NCBI GenBank assembly: GCA_910578255.1
Contig: CAJTQM010000007.1
Coordinates: 30,006 to 72,408 of the forward strand
Length of the DNA: 42,403 bases
Origin: an uncultured Oscillospiraceae bacterium
GTDB taxonomy: Bacteria > Bacillota > Clostridia > Oscillospirales > Ruminococcaceae
Direction: 5' to 3'
Position numbers and translations under genes: made by a program. The notes under the pieces were generated by a model. The model saw nothing but the letters and a program-made list of their open reading frames with translations, had not been told where the DNA came from and did no database searches. Positions 32,694 to 40,662 of this stretch are shown here, one piece after another (the stretch's first letter is position 1; the number at the start of each line of letters is the position of its first letter).

Positions 32694-34112
32694 TCAGCTT
32701 TCCGAAACGCCGCCCAGGCTGGAATTTTTCATCCATTTCCCTTGCCTAAAGCGGAAGATGGTCAAAGCGCCTTTGGTCATATTGTCGATGATCATGGCAA
32801 TCCAGTAGCCATGCAGACCCCAATGGAACACAAAGACAAACAAAAGCGCCAGCGGGACCCGCAGTCCCCACATGCCGAAAACGCCGATGAAAAAGGGACT
32901 TTTTACGTCGGCGGCGCCCCGCAGCGCGCCGGACAGAATGCTGTAGGAGGCGTTGAGCGGCTGGGCGATGGCCACAATCCGCAGCATGGCCGCCGCCAGC
33001 GGGATCACCGATTCGTCCCGGGTAAAAAGGCGAATCAGTGGTTCGGCCAGTAAAAACAACAGCGCGCCCACGAAAATCATGGCGCAGAAGCCCAGCCGGT
33101 TGGCGATTTTTCCAAAGTTCATGGCGTCGTCCTTTTTGTCGGCCCCAATGGACTGGCTGACTAGGGTGGTGGTGGCGACGCTGACCCCATAAGCCGGCAT
33201 GTAGGACAAGGATTCGGCAGAAACCGCCAGGGTATTGGCGGCCACCGCCACCGTCCCCAGGGTGGAGACGATGCGGGTGGAGGCAACCTGGCCGGAGGTG
33301 GAGATAAACTGCTCCATCGCGGTGGGGATGCCGAGAAAAACCATATTTTTGAGAATTTCCCTGTCCGGCTTCAGCTGCTCTTTTTGCAAGGACAGATGAA
33401 TTTCCCGGCGCTTGTCGCACAGGGAAAGCAGCAGCAGGATGGCGGAAACTGCCAGCGACAGCGCGGTCCCCCACGCGGCGCCGGCCACCCCCAGTCCCAA
33501 ACCGAACATGGGGAATGTAAGGCCAAATACCGTTAGATTTCTTGAGGGGAAGATAAACAGGAAATTAAAAATAATGTTGAGGATGATAGCGGTAAAGTTG
33601 TACTTCAAAGGAGTGTGGGTATCCCCCATACAGCGAAGAAGCGAGGAAAAAACCGAAGAGAGCATATTGAACAGCAAAGAGAGGGAAATAACCTGCAAAT
33701 AAGCCTGAGCGTGGGGGACCACGGCGGTCTCGGCGCCCAGCCAGAGGGGAAGCTGCCAATGCAGCCCGAAAAAGACGGCGGCCAGCAGAATGCCAACGGT
33801 CAGACTGGTCAAGAGCGACTGGCCGATGACCTTTTTGGCGCGGCCATAGTTGCCCGCGCCCACCGATTGGGCCAGCTGGATAGACAAACCGACGCTGACG
33901 GCGGAAATCACGCTGCCGCTGAGCCAGATGGAGGTGGAGGTGATCCCCACCGCCGCGGTGGCGACTGCGCCCAATGCGCCGACCATCGCGGTGTCGCTGA
34001 AATTGAGCACCGTAAACATCATTTGCTCGATGATGGTCGGCCAGGCAAGTTTTAAGATGGTGGTTAGGGGCGTTTTGCCCAAGGTTAAAACGTTGACAGA
34101 TTGTTTTGCCAT
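32694..34112 (-). CDS. MATE family efflux transporter
   Basis: 472-residue integral membrane protein with about twelve helices in two similar halves. The first half starts TILKLAWPTIIEQMMFTVLNFSDTAMVGALG; the second starts MVFLGIPTAMEQFISTSGQVASTRIVSTLG. This internal repeat defines the multidrug and toxin extrusion family, which exports cationic drugs or dyes against Na+ or H+. The ATG at 34112 follows GGAGG by 5 nt; four extra residues upstream are possible. No regulator gene is attached. Confidence 0.93.
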   Translation of the reverse strand: MAKQSVNVLTLGKTPLTTILKLAWPTIIEQMMFTVLNFSDTAMVGALGAVATAAVGITSTSIWLSGSVISAVSVGLSIQLAQSVGAGNYGRAKKVIGQSLLTSLTVGILLAAVFFGLHWQLPLWLGAETAVVPHAQAYLQVISLSLLFNMLSSVFSSLLRCMGDTHTPLKYNFTAIILNIIFNFLFIFPSRNLTVFGLTFPMFGLGLGVAGAAWGTALSLAVSAILLLLSLCDKRREIHLSLQKEQLKPDREILKNMVFLGIPTAMEQFISTSGQVASTRIVSTLGTVAVAANTLAVSAESLSYMPAYGVSVATTTLVSQSIGADKKDDAMNFGKIANRLGFCAMIFVGALLFLLAEPLIRLFTRDESVIPLAAAMLRIVAIAQPLNASYSILSGALRGAADVKSPFFIGVFGMWGLRVPLALLFVFVFHWGLHGYWIAMIIDNMTKGALTIFRFRQGKWMKNSSLGGVSES

Positions 34113-34154
34113 AGTCTCCTCCATTTTTTGTAAAATTTATTTAAGGCAAAAGAA

Positions 34155-34175
34155 ATAAGCGGTTATCCCGCTTAT
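34155..34175 (-). terminator. weak terminator after the DUF4364 gene
   Basis: An 8-bp stem ATAAGCGG/CCGCTTAT with a 5-nt loop; the minus strand continues TTCTTTTGCC. Confidence 0.55.
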
Positions 34176-34202
34176 CCAAAACATGTTTGTGGTGCGGCTT
34201 TT

Positions 34203-34814
34203 TTATTCGTAGTCTTCGTCTTCGGTGGGGATCAGCTGCCCAACCGTCTGCAGATCGCCGGTTAAAAGCGCGATAACCCCTTTGTAGGTCAAAAGCGGGT
34301 CGGAGAGAAAATGCTGGCGGACCTGCTGTGCCTCCTGCTCGGTAGGCATGAACAGCGATAAAGAAAGGAGATTAGAGCCGATGTCGCAGATGGTCATGTC
34401 CACCATATAGCCATCCTCGGTTTTGCGGATATCGGCGTGATTGGCCGATTCCAGCTTGCGCCGCAGCAGCTGGTGCCGGGCGGATTTGACCGCCTTTTCC
34501 CGAACGGATACCGGCAGCGTGCTGGAAAAGGTAGCGGAGGTCTGCCGGCCCAGATCGGTCAGATAATAGCGGGTATCCTCCTGATTGCCGGCGCAATCCT
34601 CCGCTGTCAGGTGGCCCGATTCCGCAAGGTCGCTCAGTGCGTTGGCCAACTCAAAATAGTTGACCAGGCCGCGGTGCAGCAAAGCATCGCTGATTTGGGT
34701 AAAGGTCATGCCGGCGCCGATTTGATCCAAAAGATAGCAGACTAAGATTTTGATTTCATAGCCGTGGGTGAGGCCACCAGGCTCTACACCGGCGGTAAAG
34801 GCATTGAGATCCAA
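34203..34814 (-). CDS. DUF4364 family protein
   Basis: 203 residues. The N-terminal half looks like a winged-helix domain (HGYEIKILVCYLLDQIGAGMTFTQISDAL, then YFELANALSDLAESGHLTA and a YYLTDLGRQT wing). The C-terminal half is an unknown mixed domain ending in an acidic tail. The family is common in clostridia and may act as a regulator, but no function is established that I know of. The TTG at 34814 lies 8 nt after AAGGAG; the open frame above it has no binding site. Confidence 0.8.
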   Translation of the reverse strand: MDLNAFTAGVEPGGLTHGYEIKILVCYLLDQIGAGMTFTQISDALLHRGLVNYFELANALSDLAESGHLTAEDCAGNQEDTRYYLTDLGRQTSATFSSTLPVSVREKAVKSARHQLLRRKLESANHADIRKTEDGYMVDMTICDIGSNLLSLSLFMPTEQEAQQVRQHFLSDPLLTYKGVIALLTGDLQTVGQLIPTEDEDYE

Positions 34815-34976
34815 AACCGGCACTCCTTTTTTATGTAGACTGTTTTTATCACTTCGCAATAAAACCGGATTGAATGGCCCCGCTCCTCGCTTTCTGCAAA
34901 GAAGCCGAAGCGGATACCCGAAAAAATAGCAAACAAAGCTGCTGCTTTTTTATTATACATGATAACAAAGAAAAAG

Positions 34977-35000
34977 GGAAGCAGGAAATCGCTTCCACCT
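34977..35000 (-). terminator. probable terminator of the sigma/anti-sigma/kinase operon
   Basis: GGAAGC/GCTTCC stem with an 8-nt loop; the minus strand continues CTTTTTCTTTG. The stem is short. It lies in the 227-bp gap 34815-35041, otherwise without visible features. Confidence 0.5.
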
Positions 35001-35041
35001 TCTCTTTTTTCTAAAAAATCCGGGAGACTCGGTAAAAAGGA

Positions 35042-35554
35042 CTATAGAACTATATCCAACGGGTAGTCATCTTCGATCAGCAGATACTCGCAGCCATATT
35101 TTTGGCACTGCTCCAGACTTTTTTGGTTATCCGCCAAAAGGGTTTCTTTTGTACAGCCGGCGTCGTCCAACCGGCTTTCGATGACGCTGGCAAAGGCTTG
35201 AATATCGTCGTAATGGCGATGAATATACGCCTCGGAAAAAATCAGGCACAGATAGCGGATGTCCTTTTGATAGGTTTCGTCAAAATCTTTTTTCCAGTCA
35301 AACGGGATATAGCACCCCTCGACGATCAGATTCTGCCGGTTTTCCACCGCTGTTTTGACCATCTCCCGGACCACCGGCCAGAGATAATCGGTCAACCGGT
35401 CGTCGTCTGCGGGGGTCAAATCCGTGTAGCCGCTGCGGATCAGTCCCATTTTCAGATGGTCGATGGACAGGTAGGGCCATTGGTGTTTTTCCAAAAGCCG
35501 TTGGGCCAGAGCGGTCTTCCCCGTGTGGGAGGCGCCGGCGATGAGCAGGACCAA
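35042..35554 (-). CDS. P-loop nucleotide kinase-like protein
   Basis: 170 residues. Walker A is GASHTGKTAL (about residues 7-16) directly at the N-terminus, followed by SIDHLKMGLIRSG, typical of small-molecule or nucleotide kinases. The middle holds NLIVEGCYIPFDW. No partner antitoxin is present, so a zeta-toxin role is not supported; its substrate is unknown. The TTG at 35554 lies about 7 nt after AAGGAGGG, 16 nt behind the anti-sigma gene, so it is cotranscribed with the sigma pair. Confidence 0.75.
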   Translation of the reverse strand: MVLLIAGASHTGKTALAQRLLEKHQWPYLSIDHLKMGLIRSGYTDLTPADDDRLTDYLWPVVREMVKTAVENRQNLIVEGCYIPFDWKKDFDETYQKDIRYLCLIFSEAYIHRHYDDIQAFASVIESRLDDAGCTKETLLADNQKSLEQCQKYGCEYLLIEDDYPLDIVL

Positions 35555-35570
35555 GAAAACTCCCTCCTTT

Positions 35571-36710
35571 TTATTCGGCGGCAATGTCCAGCAATTCCTC
35601 CTGTTGGACAGAAAAATCTGTTTCGTTTCCGGCGGTGGAAACGCTCAGCCAGCCGGAGGAAAAATTCACGCTGTCGCCGCCCAGCACGGCAAAGGAACAG
35701 GAGGCGGAATCCGCTTCCAAGGAAATGGCCGTGACCACAGCGTAAGAGGCGAAGGTACAGTGGTCGGATAAGAGAATCTGTCCGGCTTCCAGCTTTTTCG
35801 CCTGGCTTTCGTTACTGTCGTAAACGACTGGTATAAAGCTTTCCTTACTATCCAATTGGTAAAAAGAGCCGATGAGCAGAACACCGTTGCTTTCCCAGCA
35901 GCCCAGATAAGCGCCCTGTTGGACAAAGGTCCTCTGCAAAACCGGGCTGGCAGGGTCGGAAATGTCGAAGAACTGCAATAAAGTCCCGTCGGCGTTTTCG
36001 CCGGCCAAAACCAGCGTTTGATCCTGGGCAAACAGCGCGTCGCCGCAATAGTCCACATCGGTTTGGGAAAGGAGGGTTCCGTCCTGGTCGTAGATATCCA
36101 GACGGGAGGTTTCTTCGGTGGCGCAGGTGAGGGAATACCGGTAGGCGTGCTCGGCGGCGGTGACAGAGAGGGAATCGAGCGATCGGTTGGAATTGTTAAA
36201 GGCGGAGGAGGAAAACTCCTGGACGGGCAGGGGGATTGTGCGCAGCGCCAGCCGAATCTGCTGGTAATCCTCCGCCGGATAATAAAGCCGGGATTTTTCG
36301 CTGGCCTCGGCGCCGTCGCCGGCAATGCCGGCCTCCTTTTGGGAGGGAGGAGAAGCGGCGGGAGCGGCATCCTCTACGCTGTCTGTGTTTTCTGCGTAAG
36401 TGACAGGCTCCTGCTCGGCGTTGTTCATCTGCGGCGCCACCCCCAACCCCGCGGAAGTATCGTTTCCAACGGTAAAGACCCATTGCTGGACCGAGGGCCA
36501 CAGCGCGCAGCCAATCACTACCACCAGCAGAAGGGAGGCGGCGGACCAGATCCATTTTCTTGGCAGCCGGGATTTTTTCGGCGCGGCGGCGGACAAACGA
36601 GCCTGCAAGCCCTGGGCGGTGGCGGCAAAGGGAACGGGGATCTGCCGGTCCAGTTCCCGCAGCTTTTCTGCAACAGGGGAGAAATCCTCCTCAAAGTCTT
36701 GACGGTTCAT
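35571..36710 (-). CDS. membrane anti-sigma factor-like protein with extracellular beta-propeller-like region
   Basis: 379 residues. A cytoplasmic N-terminal part (1-51) is followed by a single helix (about 52-72, WIWSAASLLLVVVIGCALW) and a long outer part. The latter starts with a Ser/Ala/Pro/Glu linker, then short repeated strands such as SRLDIYDQDGTLLSQTDV and LLQFFDISDPASPVLQRTFV that resemble the beta-propeller domain often joined to clostridial sigma-control proteins. It overlaps the sigma gene by 20 nt, the usual sign of a sigma/anti-sigma pair. The signal sensed outside is unknown. Confidence 0.75.
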   Translation of the reverse strand: MNRQDFEEDFSPVAEKLRELDRQIPVPFAATAQGLQARLSAAAPKKSRLPRKWIWSAASLLLVVVIGCALWPSVQQWVFTVGNDTSAGLGVAPQMNNAEQEPVTYAENTDSVEDAAPAASPPSQKEAGIAGDGAEASEKSRLYYPAEDYQQIRLALRTIPLPVQEFSSSAFNNSNRSLDSLSVTAAEHAYRYSLTCATEETSRLDIYDQDGTLLSQTDVDYCGDALFAQDQTLVLAGENADGTLLQFFDISDPASPVLQRTFVQQGAYLGCWESNGVLLIGSFYQLDSKESFIPVVYDSNESQAKKLEAGQILLSDHCTFASYAVVTAISLEADSASCSFAVLGGDSVNFSSGWLSVSTAGNETDFSVQQEELLDIAAE

Positions 36711-37254
36711 TTGTGTCGCCTCCTTTCTCTTCCAGCCGAATTTTTAATTTTTTTAGGCTTCGGTGCAGCTTGGAACTGACGGTGCCATGGGGACTGCGCA
36801 GCATCTGGGAAATCTGTTTGGTCGTATATCCATACAGCACGGACAGGGTGAGGATGATCCGCTCCTGGGGGGAGAGAATTTCCAAAGCCGCAAGAAGATC
36901 CGTGCGGGCGATGACCGACGCGTCCATTCCATCGGTCTGCAAAGCGGGATCGGCGAGAAAATCCTCGATTTGCAGCTGGTTTTTCTCCTTGACATAACGG
37001 GAGATCCGGCGTTTTATTCGGATGGTGAGGATTTTAAAGATCCAGCCTTTAAAAGCGGTGGGCTCCCGCAGCTTGGAAATGCCGCGAAAAGCCTCGAGAA
37101 AGGTTTCCGCCACTGCATCCTCCGCGTCATGGGCGTTGCCCAAGGCGTATAAGGCGTACTTATACAAATCGTCCTGCACCAGTTCGTACAGCCTGGAGAA
37201 GCAATCGCTGTCGCCTTTTTTTGCTCCCTCCACCAGCTGGGCGTCGATGTTCAT
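36691..37254 (-). CDS. ECF-type RNA polymerase sigma factor
   Basis: 187 residues. Region 2 is at about 20-85 (DDLYKYALYALGNAHDAEDAVAETFLEAF, then KGWIFKILTIRIKRRI). Region 4 is at about 125-175 (LSPQERIILTLSVLYGYTTKQISQML, then PHGTVSSKLHRSLKKLKIRL). Regions 1 and 3 are missing, as in extracytoplasmic-function sigma factors. The ATG has a modest AGGATGG site. The membrane protein downstream would hold it inactive until a surface signal arrives; the target promoters are not visible here. Confidence 0.92.
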   Translation of the reverse strand: MNIDAQLVEGAKKGDSDCFSRLYELVQDDLYKYALYALGNAHDAEDAVAETFLEAFRGISKLREPTAFKGWIFKILTIRIKRRISRYVKEKNQLQIEDFLADPALQTDGMDASVIARTDLLAALEILSPQERIILTLSVLYGYTTKQISQMLRSPHGTVSSKLHRSLKKLKIRLEEKGGDTNEPSRL

Positions 37255-37348
37255 GTCGTCACCATCCTATGGATTCATAATAACAGTGCGGAAAAACCGC
37301 CTGATTTTTGCATACAATCATAAATTAGGGAAAAATCTTTCGCCGCCG

Positions 37349-38080
37349 TTACGGCAAAAGTCCCGCTGCCGCCATGCCCTGTTCCAGTTCGGCAGCGCAG
37401 ACAAGACAAAGTCCCGCTCTGGCGCGGGTAAGACAAGGGTCCGGCGACCAGACGCGCCAGGTGTCGTAAAACTGGCAGAAAGCGCCGGCGGCTTCCTGCA
37501 AAACCGGCAGAAGGCTTTCTTCGCCGGCCAGGCGCAGACGAAAAAGAGCGAAGATCAACGCCCGTTCCCCGGGCCGGGAGAGGGACGCGGCATCGGTGGC
37601 CGAAGGTTTCAGCGGAATCTTTTCCGCCAGACAGTTGCGAAGAACCCCGCACAACCGGACAAAGGCTTTCTGCACACCGGCGGTAGCGGGGGAAGCGCCG
37701 GAAAAAAAGCCGAAATCTTCTTCGGTTTTGTCCCAGCCGCGAAAGGTGGCGGTTTGGGACAAAGCGCGCAGACATTCGGTATACCAGGCGTCGGAAGGAA
37801 GAAAGTTGAGATACCCGCCGGACGGATCCCAAAGGGAAAAAAGCCTGTCCTGTTTTGGCAGGCAGGCCGCCAGCTTTTTGGATGTTTCCGGCAGAGAAAT
37901 CCCCGTCTGCCGAGCGCAGAGGAAGGGCAGAGAGGAGGAAAAAATCCCCCGCCGGTTCTGCCAGCCGGTTTTTAAGGGGATGCTTTCAATCTTACAGTGG
38001 GGAAAAGTCTGCTCCAGCGCCTGCTGCAAAAGCCGCCGGATGGGTTCAAATGCGGCGAGACTGCTTTCCGATTCTCTCAT
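37349..38080 (-). CDS. arginyl-tRNA synthetase-like protein lacking the catalytic core
   Basis: 243 residues. Residues about 10-105 resemble the ArgRS N-terminal additional domain (RRLLQQALEQTFPHCKIESI near the start, then GGYLNFLPSDAWYTECLRAL at its end, matching the family PGFINFFLS-W pattern). Residues about 165-243 resemble the DALR anticodon-binding domain (LPVLQEAAGAFCQFYDTWRV, then TRARAGLCLVCAAELEQGMA). Between them are only some 60 residues; the Rossmann core with HIGH and KMSK motifs, about 300 residues in real ArgRS, is absent. It starts 3 nt after DUF1934, the usual neighbour of argS (ywiB-argS in Bacillus). It may bind tRNA-Arg without charging it. Family assignment is by eye. 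Confidence 0.7.
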   Translation of the reverse strand: MRESESSLAAFEPIRRLLQQALEQTFPHCKIESIPLKTGWQNRRGIFSSSLPFLCARQTGISLPETSKKLAACLPKQDRLFSLWDPSGGYLNFLPSDAWYTECLRALSQTATFRGWDKTEEDFGFFSGASPATAGVQKAFVRLCGVLRNCLAEKIPLKPSATDAASLSRPGERALIFALFRLRLAGEESLLPVLQEAAGAFCQFYDTWRVWSPDPCLTRARAGLCLVCAAELEQGMAAAGLLP

Positions 38081-38083
38081 CGG

Positions 38084-38518
38084 CTAGGACCGGCGGTACT
38101 CTTCCACCTGGACTAGGAGCTCATTTTCGCTGGCCATGCTGGCGTTGATATCCAGCGTATAGCGCACCTGAAGATGGCCGCCACTGTCGTCCAGGCAGGA
38201 GACGATGTCATCGCCGGAAATCCCCAAAGTAATGCCGCCGTAGCCGGTATCGTAAAAGCACTGATGCCGCCGTCCCTTTTCGATGATCAGCTGAGAGCGC
38301 ATATTTTCCCCAACCCGCCGCATGGTGACCCGCCGGTCTCCCTCGACCTTCAGGGTGGTTTTGGTCCCCTCAAAGCCGGTGGCCTCCGATTCATCATAGC
38401 AGATGTAGTATACCCCGTTTCGCCGAACGAGCGAACCAATGGTGGTAAGTTCTACCTGATCCTGGTCGTCGTCGGCGTACTGGGTGCCTTTTATGGTAAT
38501 TCTAACGTCCTTTTTCAA
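38084..38518 (-). CDS. DUF1934 (YwiB-like) protein
   Basis: 144-residue small beta-barrel protein of the calycin-like DUF1934 family: DVRITIKGTQYADDDQDQVE, then GVYYICYDESEATGFEGTKTTLKVEG and a late ITLGISGDDI...GGHLQVRYTLDIN block. Function is unknown. In Bacillota it usually precedes argS, which fits the ArgRS-like gene behind it. The start is TTG at 38518 with an AAAGGA site about 7 nt upstream, 12 nt after murI. Confidence 0.9.
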   Translation of the reverse strand: MKKDVRITIKGTQYADDDQDQVELTTIGSLVRRNGVYYICYDESEATGFEGTKTTLKVEGDRRVTMRRVGENMRSQLIIEKGRRHQCFYDTGYGGITLGISGDDIVSCLDDSGGHLQVRYTLDINASMASENELLVQVEEYRRS

Positions 38519-38530
38519 TGGTCTTCCTTT

Positions 38531-39349
38531 CTACCGGCACAGGTCATCTACGTCAACATGTTCTACCGCGCATTCCAGCGGGCGGCCCAGAAAACGGGCG
38601 GCGATCTCGTCGAAATCCTCGGTATCGGCCGAGACGAAATAGCGGGTCCGGCTTGTTTTCTCATCGGACTGAAGTTCGTGGGACAATAGATATTCTTTGA
38701 CAGACTGGGCGGTTTCCCGGCCCGGGTCGATCAGCGTGACCCCTTCCCCCATAATCCGGCCCAAAAGCGGCGCGATCAGCGGATAGTGGGTGCAGCCTAA
38801 AATCAGGGTGTCCGGCTTTTGCTCTGCAAAGGCGCGAAGATAGTCCCGCGCTACCATTTCGGTCACCGGATTGTCCCGATCGATATAGCCGTTTTCCACC
38901 AGCGGGACAAAAAGCGGGCAGGCGCGGGCCACAACCTGCGCCTGGGGCAGCTTTTGTTTAATCAGCCGCGCGTAAGAACCGCTTCGGATGGTGGCGCTGG
39001 TGCCGATGACCCCGATCCGGCCGGATCGGGTGGCGCGGCAGGCAGCATCGGCCGCTGCTTTGACCACGCCGCTAAAGGGAACGGCCAGTCCCGCTGGCGG
39101 TTCACTGGACAGGATGGAGGAGATGGTTCCGCAGGCGGCGACGATCATCTTTACGTTATGGCTTTGCAAAAAACGAACGTCCTCCGCGGCGAAGCGGCGC
39201 AAAGTCTGAGGGCTTCGGGCGCCGTAAGGGACGCGGCCGGTGTCGCCAAAATAGATAAAATCCTCCTGGGGCATCAGCTGGCGCAGGGCCTTTAAGGCGG
39301 TCAACCCCCCCAGACCTGAATCGAAAATACCGATTGGACGGTTATCCAT
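38531..39349 (-). CDS. murI: glutamate racemase
   Basis: 272-residue cofactor-independent racemase that supplies D-glutamate for position 2 of the stem peptide. It starts IGIFDSGLGGLTALKALRQLMP and has both catalytic cysteines: Cys73 or near it in VAACGTISS and the second in LGCTHYPLI. The first motif is ACGT where most enzymes have ACNT; the neighbouring Asn that helps bind substrate is replaced by Gly. The DTGRVPYG substrate motif is intact. It is between ddl and DUF1934, all on the minus strand. Confidence 0.94.
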   Translation of the reverse strand: MDNRPIGIFDSGLGGLTALKALRQLMPQEDFIYFGDTGRVPYGARSPQTLRRFAAEDVRFLQSHNVKMIVAACGTISSILSSEPPAGLAVPFSGVVKAAADAACRATRSGRIGVIGTSATIRSGSYARLIKQKLPQAQVVARACPLFVPLVENGYIDRDNPVTEMVARDYLRAFAEQKPDTLILGCTHYPLIAPLLGRIMGEGVTLIDPGRETAQSVKEYLLSHELQSDEKTSRTRYFVSADTEDFDEIAARFLGRPLECAVEHVDVDDLCR

Positions 39350-39363
39350 TCCGTATCCTCCTT

Positions 39364-40419
39364 TTATTTTTGAAAGGCCAGCTCGATTAAACCGCCGACC
39401 AGGTCATAGGCGCTCATGCCTCCCTCCATCATCAGCTTGGGATACATGCTGATACCAGTAAAGCCGGGCAGGGTGTTCACCTCGTTGAGGATAATCTCGT
39501 CGCCCTGGACGAAAAAGTCCACCCGGGCAAGGCCGGTGCAGCCCAGCGCCTCGAACGCGGCCACCGCCAGTTCCTGCACAATCTCGGCGGTCTCCGCCGG
39601 GATCCGGGCGGGGATATACAAATCGGTGCTGTCGTCCTCGTATTTGGCCTCGTAGTCGTAAAACTCTTTTTTCGGCGCGATTTCCCCTAGCAGGGACGCT
39701 TTGGCGTTTTGGTTGCCGAATACGGCGCACTCTACCTCCCGCCCCTTGATAAACTGTTCCACAATGGCCTTGCCGTCGTGCTGGAAAGCAAGCTTCAGCC
39801 CGCTCAGCAACTCTTTTTTGTCCATGGCCTTGCTCACTCCCACAGAGGAACCGGCGTTGGCGGGCTTGACGAACATGGGATACCCCAGACCGTCGGCCAG
39901 TTCTGCCTCTAACTGCTCAAAGCTGTCCAGATCCTGGGGGTATACATCCGCCCAGGCGGCGTTGGGAATGCCGGCCTGGTCCAAAACCGTGTGGGTGATG
40001 CCTTTGTCCATACAGATGGCGCTGGAGAGCACCCCGCAGCCGACAAAGGGCAGCCGCGCCATCTGGAACACCCCCTGGATGGTCCCGTCCTCGCCGTTTT
40101 TGCCGTGCAGCACCGGGAAGGCGACGTCCAGCGGGATGGTGCGAAAGCCCTCCTTTTCCAGAACCAGCAGTCCGCCAAAGGAAGGGTCAGGGGGAAGCAC
40201 CGCCGGAGTCACGTATTCCGGCCGGTTCCAGCCGTCGCCGACGATGGCGCTTTCCGGGCCGGTGTAGAGAAGCCAGCGCCCCTCTTTGGTGATGCCGACC
40301 ATCGTTACGTCATACTTTTCCCGGTCGATGCCGGAAAGGACAAAGGAAGCGGAGCGCAGCGAAACCTCGTATTCGCTGGAGGCGCCGCCGAAAAAAACCG
40401 CGACAGAACGTTTTGCCAT
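39364..40419 (-). CDS. ddl: D-alanine--D-alanine ligase
   Basis: 351-residue ATP-grasp enzyme that makes the dipeptide used by MurF. It starts RSVAVFFGGASSEYEVSLRSA, has the HGKNGEDGTIQG loop, the ATP-binding FVKPANAGSSVGVSK strand and the late ARVDFFVQGDEIILNEVNTLPGFT metal site. The specificity loop reads KEFYDYEAKY, the form of D-Ala-D-Ala ligases and not of the VanA D-lactate type. The ATG at 40419 lies after TAGGAGTGA; 26 upstream in-frame residues have no binding site. Confidence 0.96.
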   Translation of the reverse strand: MAKRSVAVFFGGASSEYEVSLRSASFVLSGIDREKYDVTMVGITKEGRWLLYTGPESAIVGDGWNRPEYVTPAVLPPDPSFGGLLVLEKEGFRTIPLDVAFPVLHGKNGEDGTIQGVFQMARLPFVGCGVLSSAICMDKGITHTVLDQAGIPNAAWADVYPQDLDSFEQLEAELADGLGYPMFVKPANAGSSVGVSKAMDKKELLSGLKLAFQHDGKAIVEQFIKGREVECAVFGNQNAKASLLGEIAPKKEFYDYEAKYEDDSTDLYIPARIPAETAEIVQELAVAAFEALGCTGLARVDFFVQGDEIILNEVNTLPGFTGISMYPKLMMEGGMSAYDLVGGLIELAFQK

Positions 40420-40500
40420 AAAAATCACTCCTAAGATGTATAGATAGTCCAGTTTGGCACTTAAGGCCGGTTTGGAAAAAATCTGCGCATAGAACAATTC

Positions 40501-40529
40501 ATTTTACCACAGCTGATGCGGTAAATCAA
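40501..40529 (-). promoter_or_regulatory. promoter of the ddl-murI-DUF1934 operon
   Basis: Minus strand: TTGATT (40529-40524), 17-bp spacer, TAAAAT (40506-40501), about 80 nt upstream of the ddl start. Confidence 0.65.
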
Positions 40530-40588
40530 CCGAATCTCACAAAATAAGCATCCGCAGAATAAAAGCCCCGGTGACGAGACAACGCCGG

Positions 40589-40617
40589 TTGAAGAGGATG
40601 GGAATCTGTGCTATAAT
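40589..40617 (+). promoter_or_regulatory. promoter of the tandem AbrB-like gene
   Basis: TTGAAG (40589-40594), 17-bp spacer, perfect TATAAT (40612-40617), about 45 nt upstream of the ATG at 40663; divergent from the ddl promoter. Confidence 0.75.
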
Positions 40618-40662
40618 CAGTGAACCGGTCAAGAAGAGAAAGCGAAAAAGGGGAGACATGCC

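Noticed and set aside
35042..35554. Zeta-type toxin
   Set aside because: A Walker A motif is present but no antitoxin partner is adjacent and the gene follows a sigma/anti-sigma pair, so a general kinase call is safer.
37022..37975. 317-codon plus-strand frame across the sigma and ArgRS-like genes
   Set aside because: It crosses two genes with clear minus-strand families and reads as low-complexity Gly/Arg/Lys sequence.
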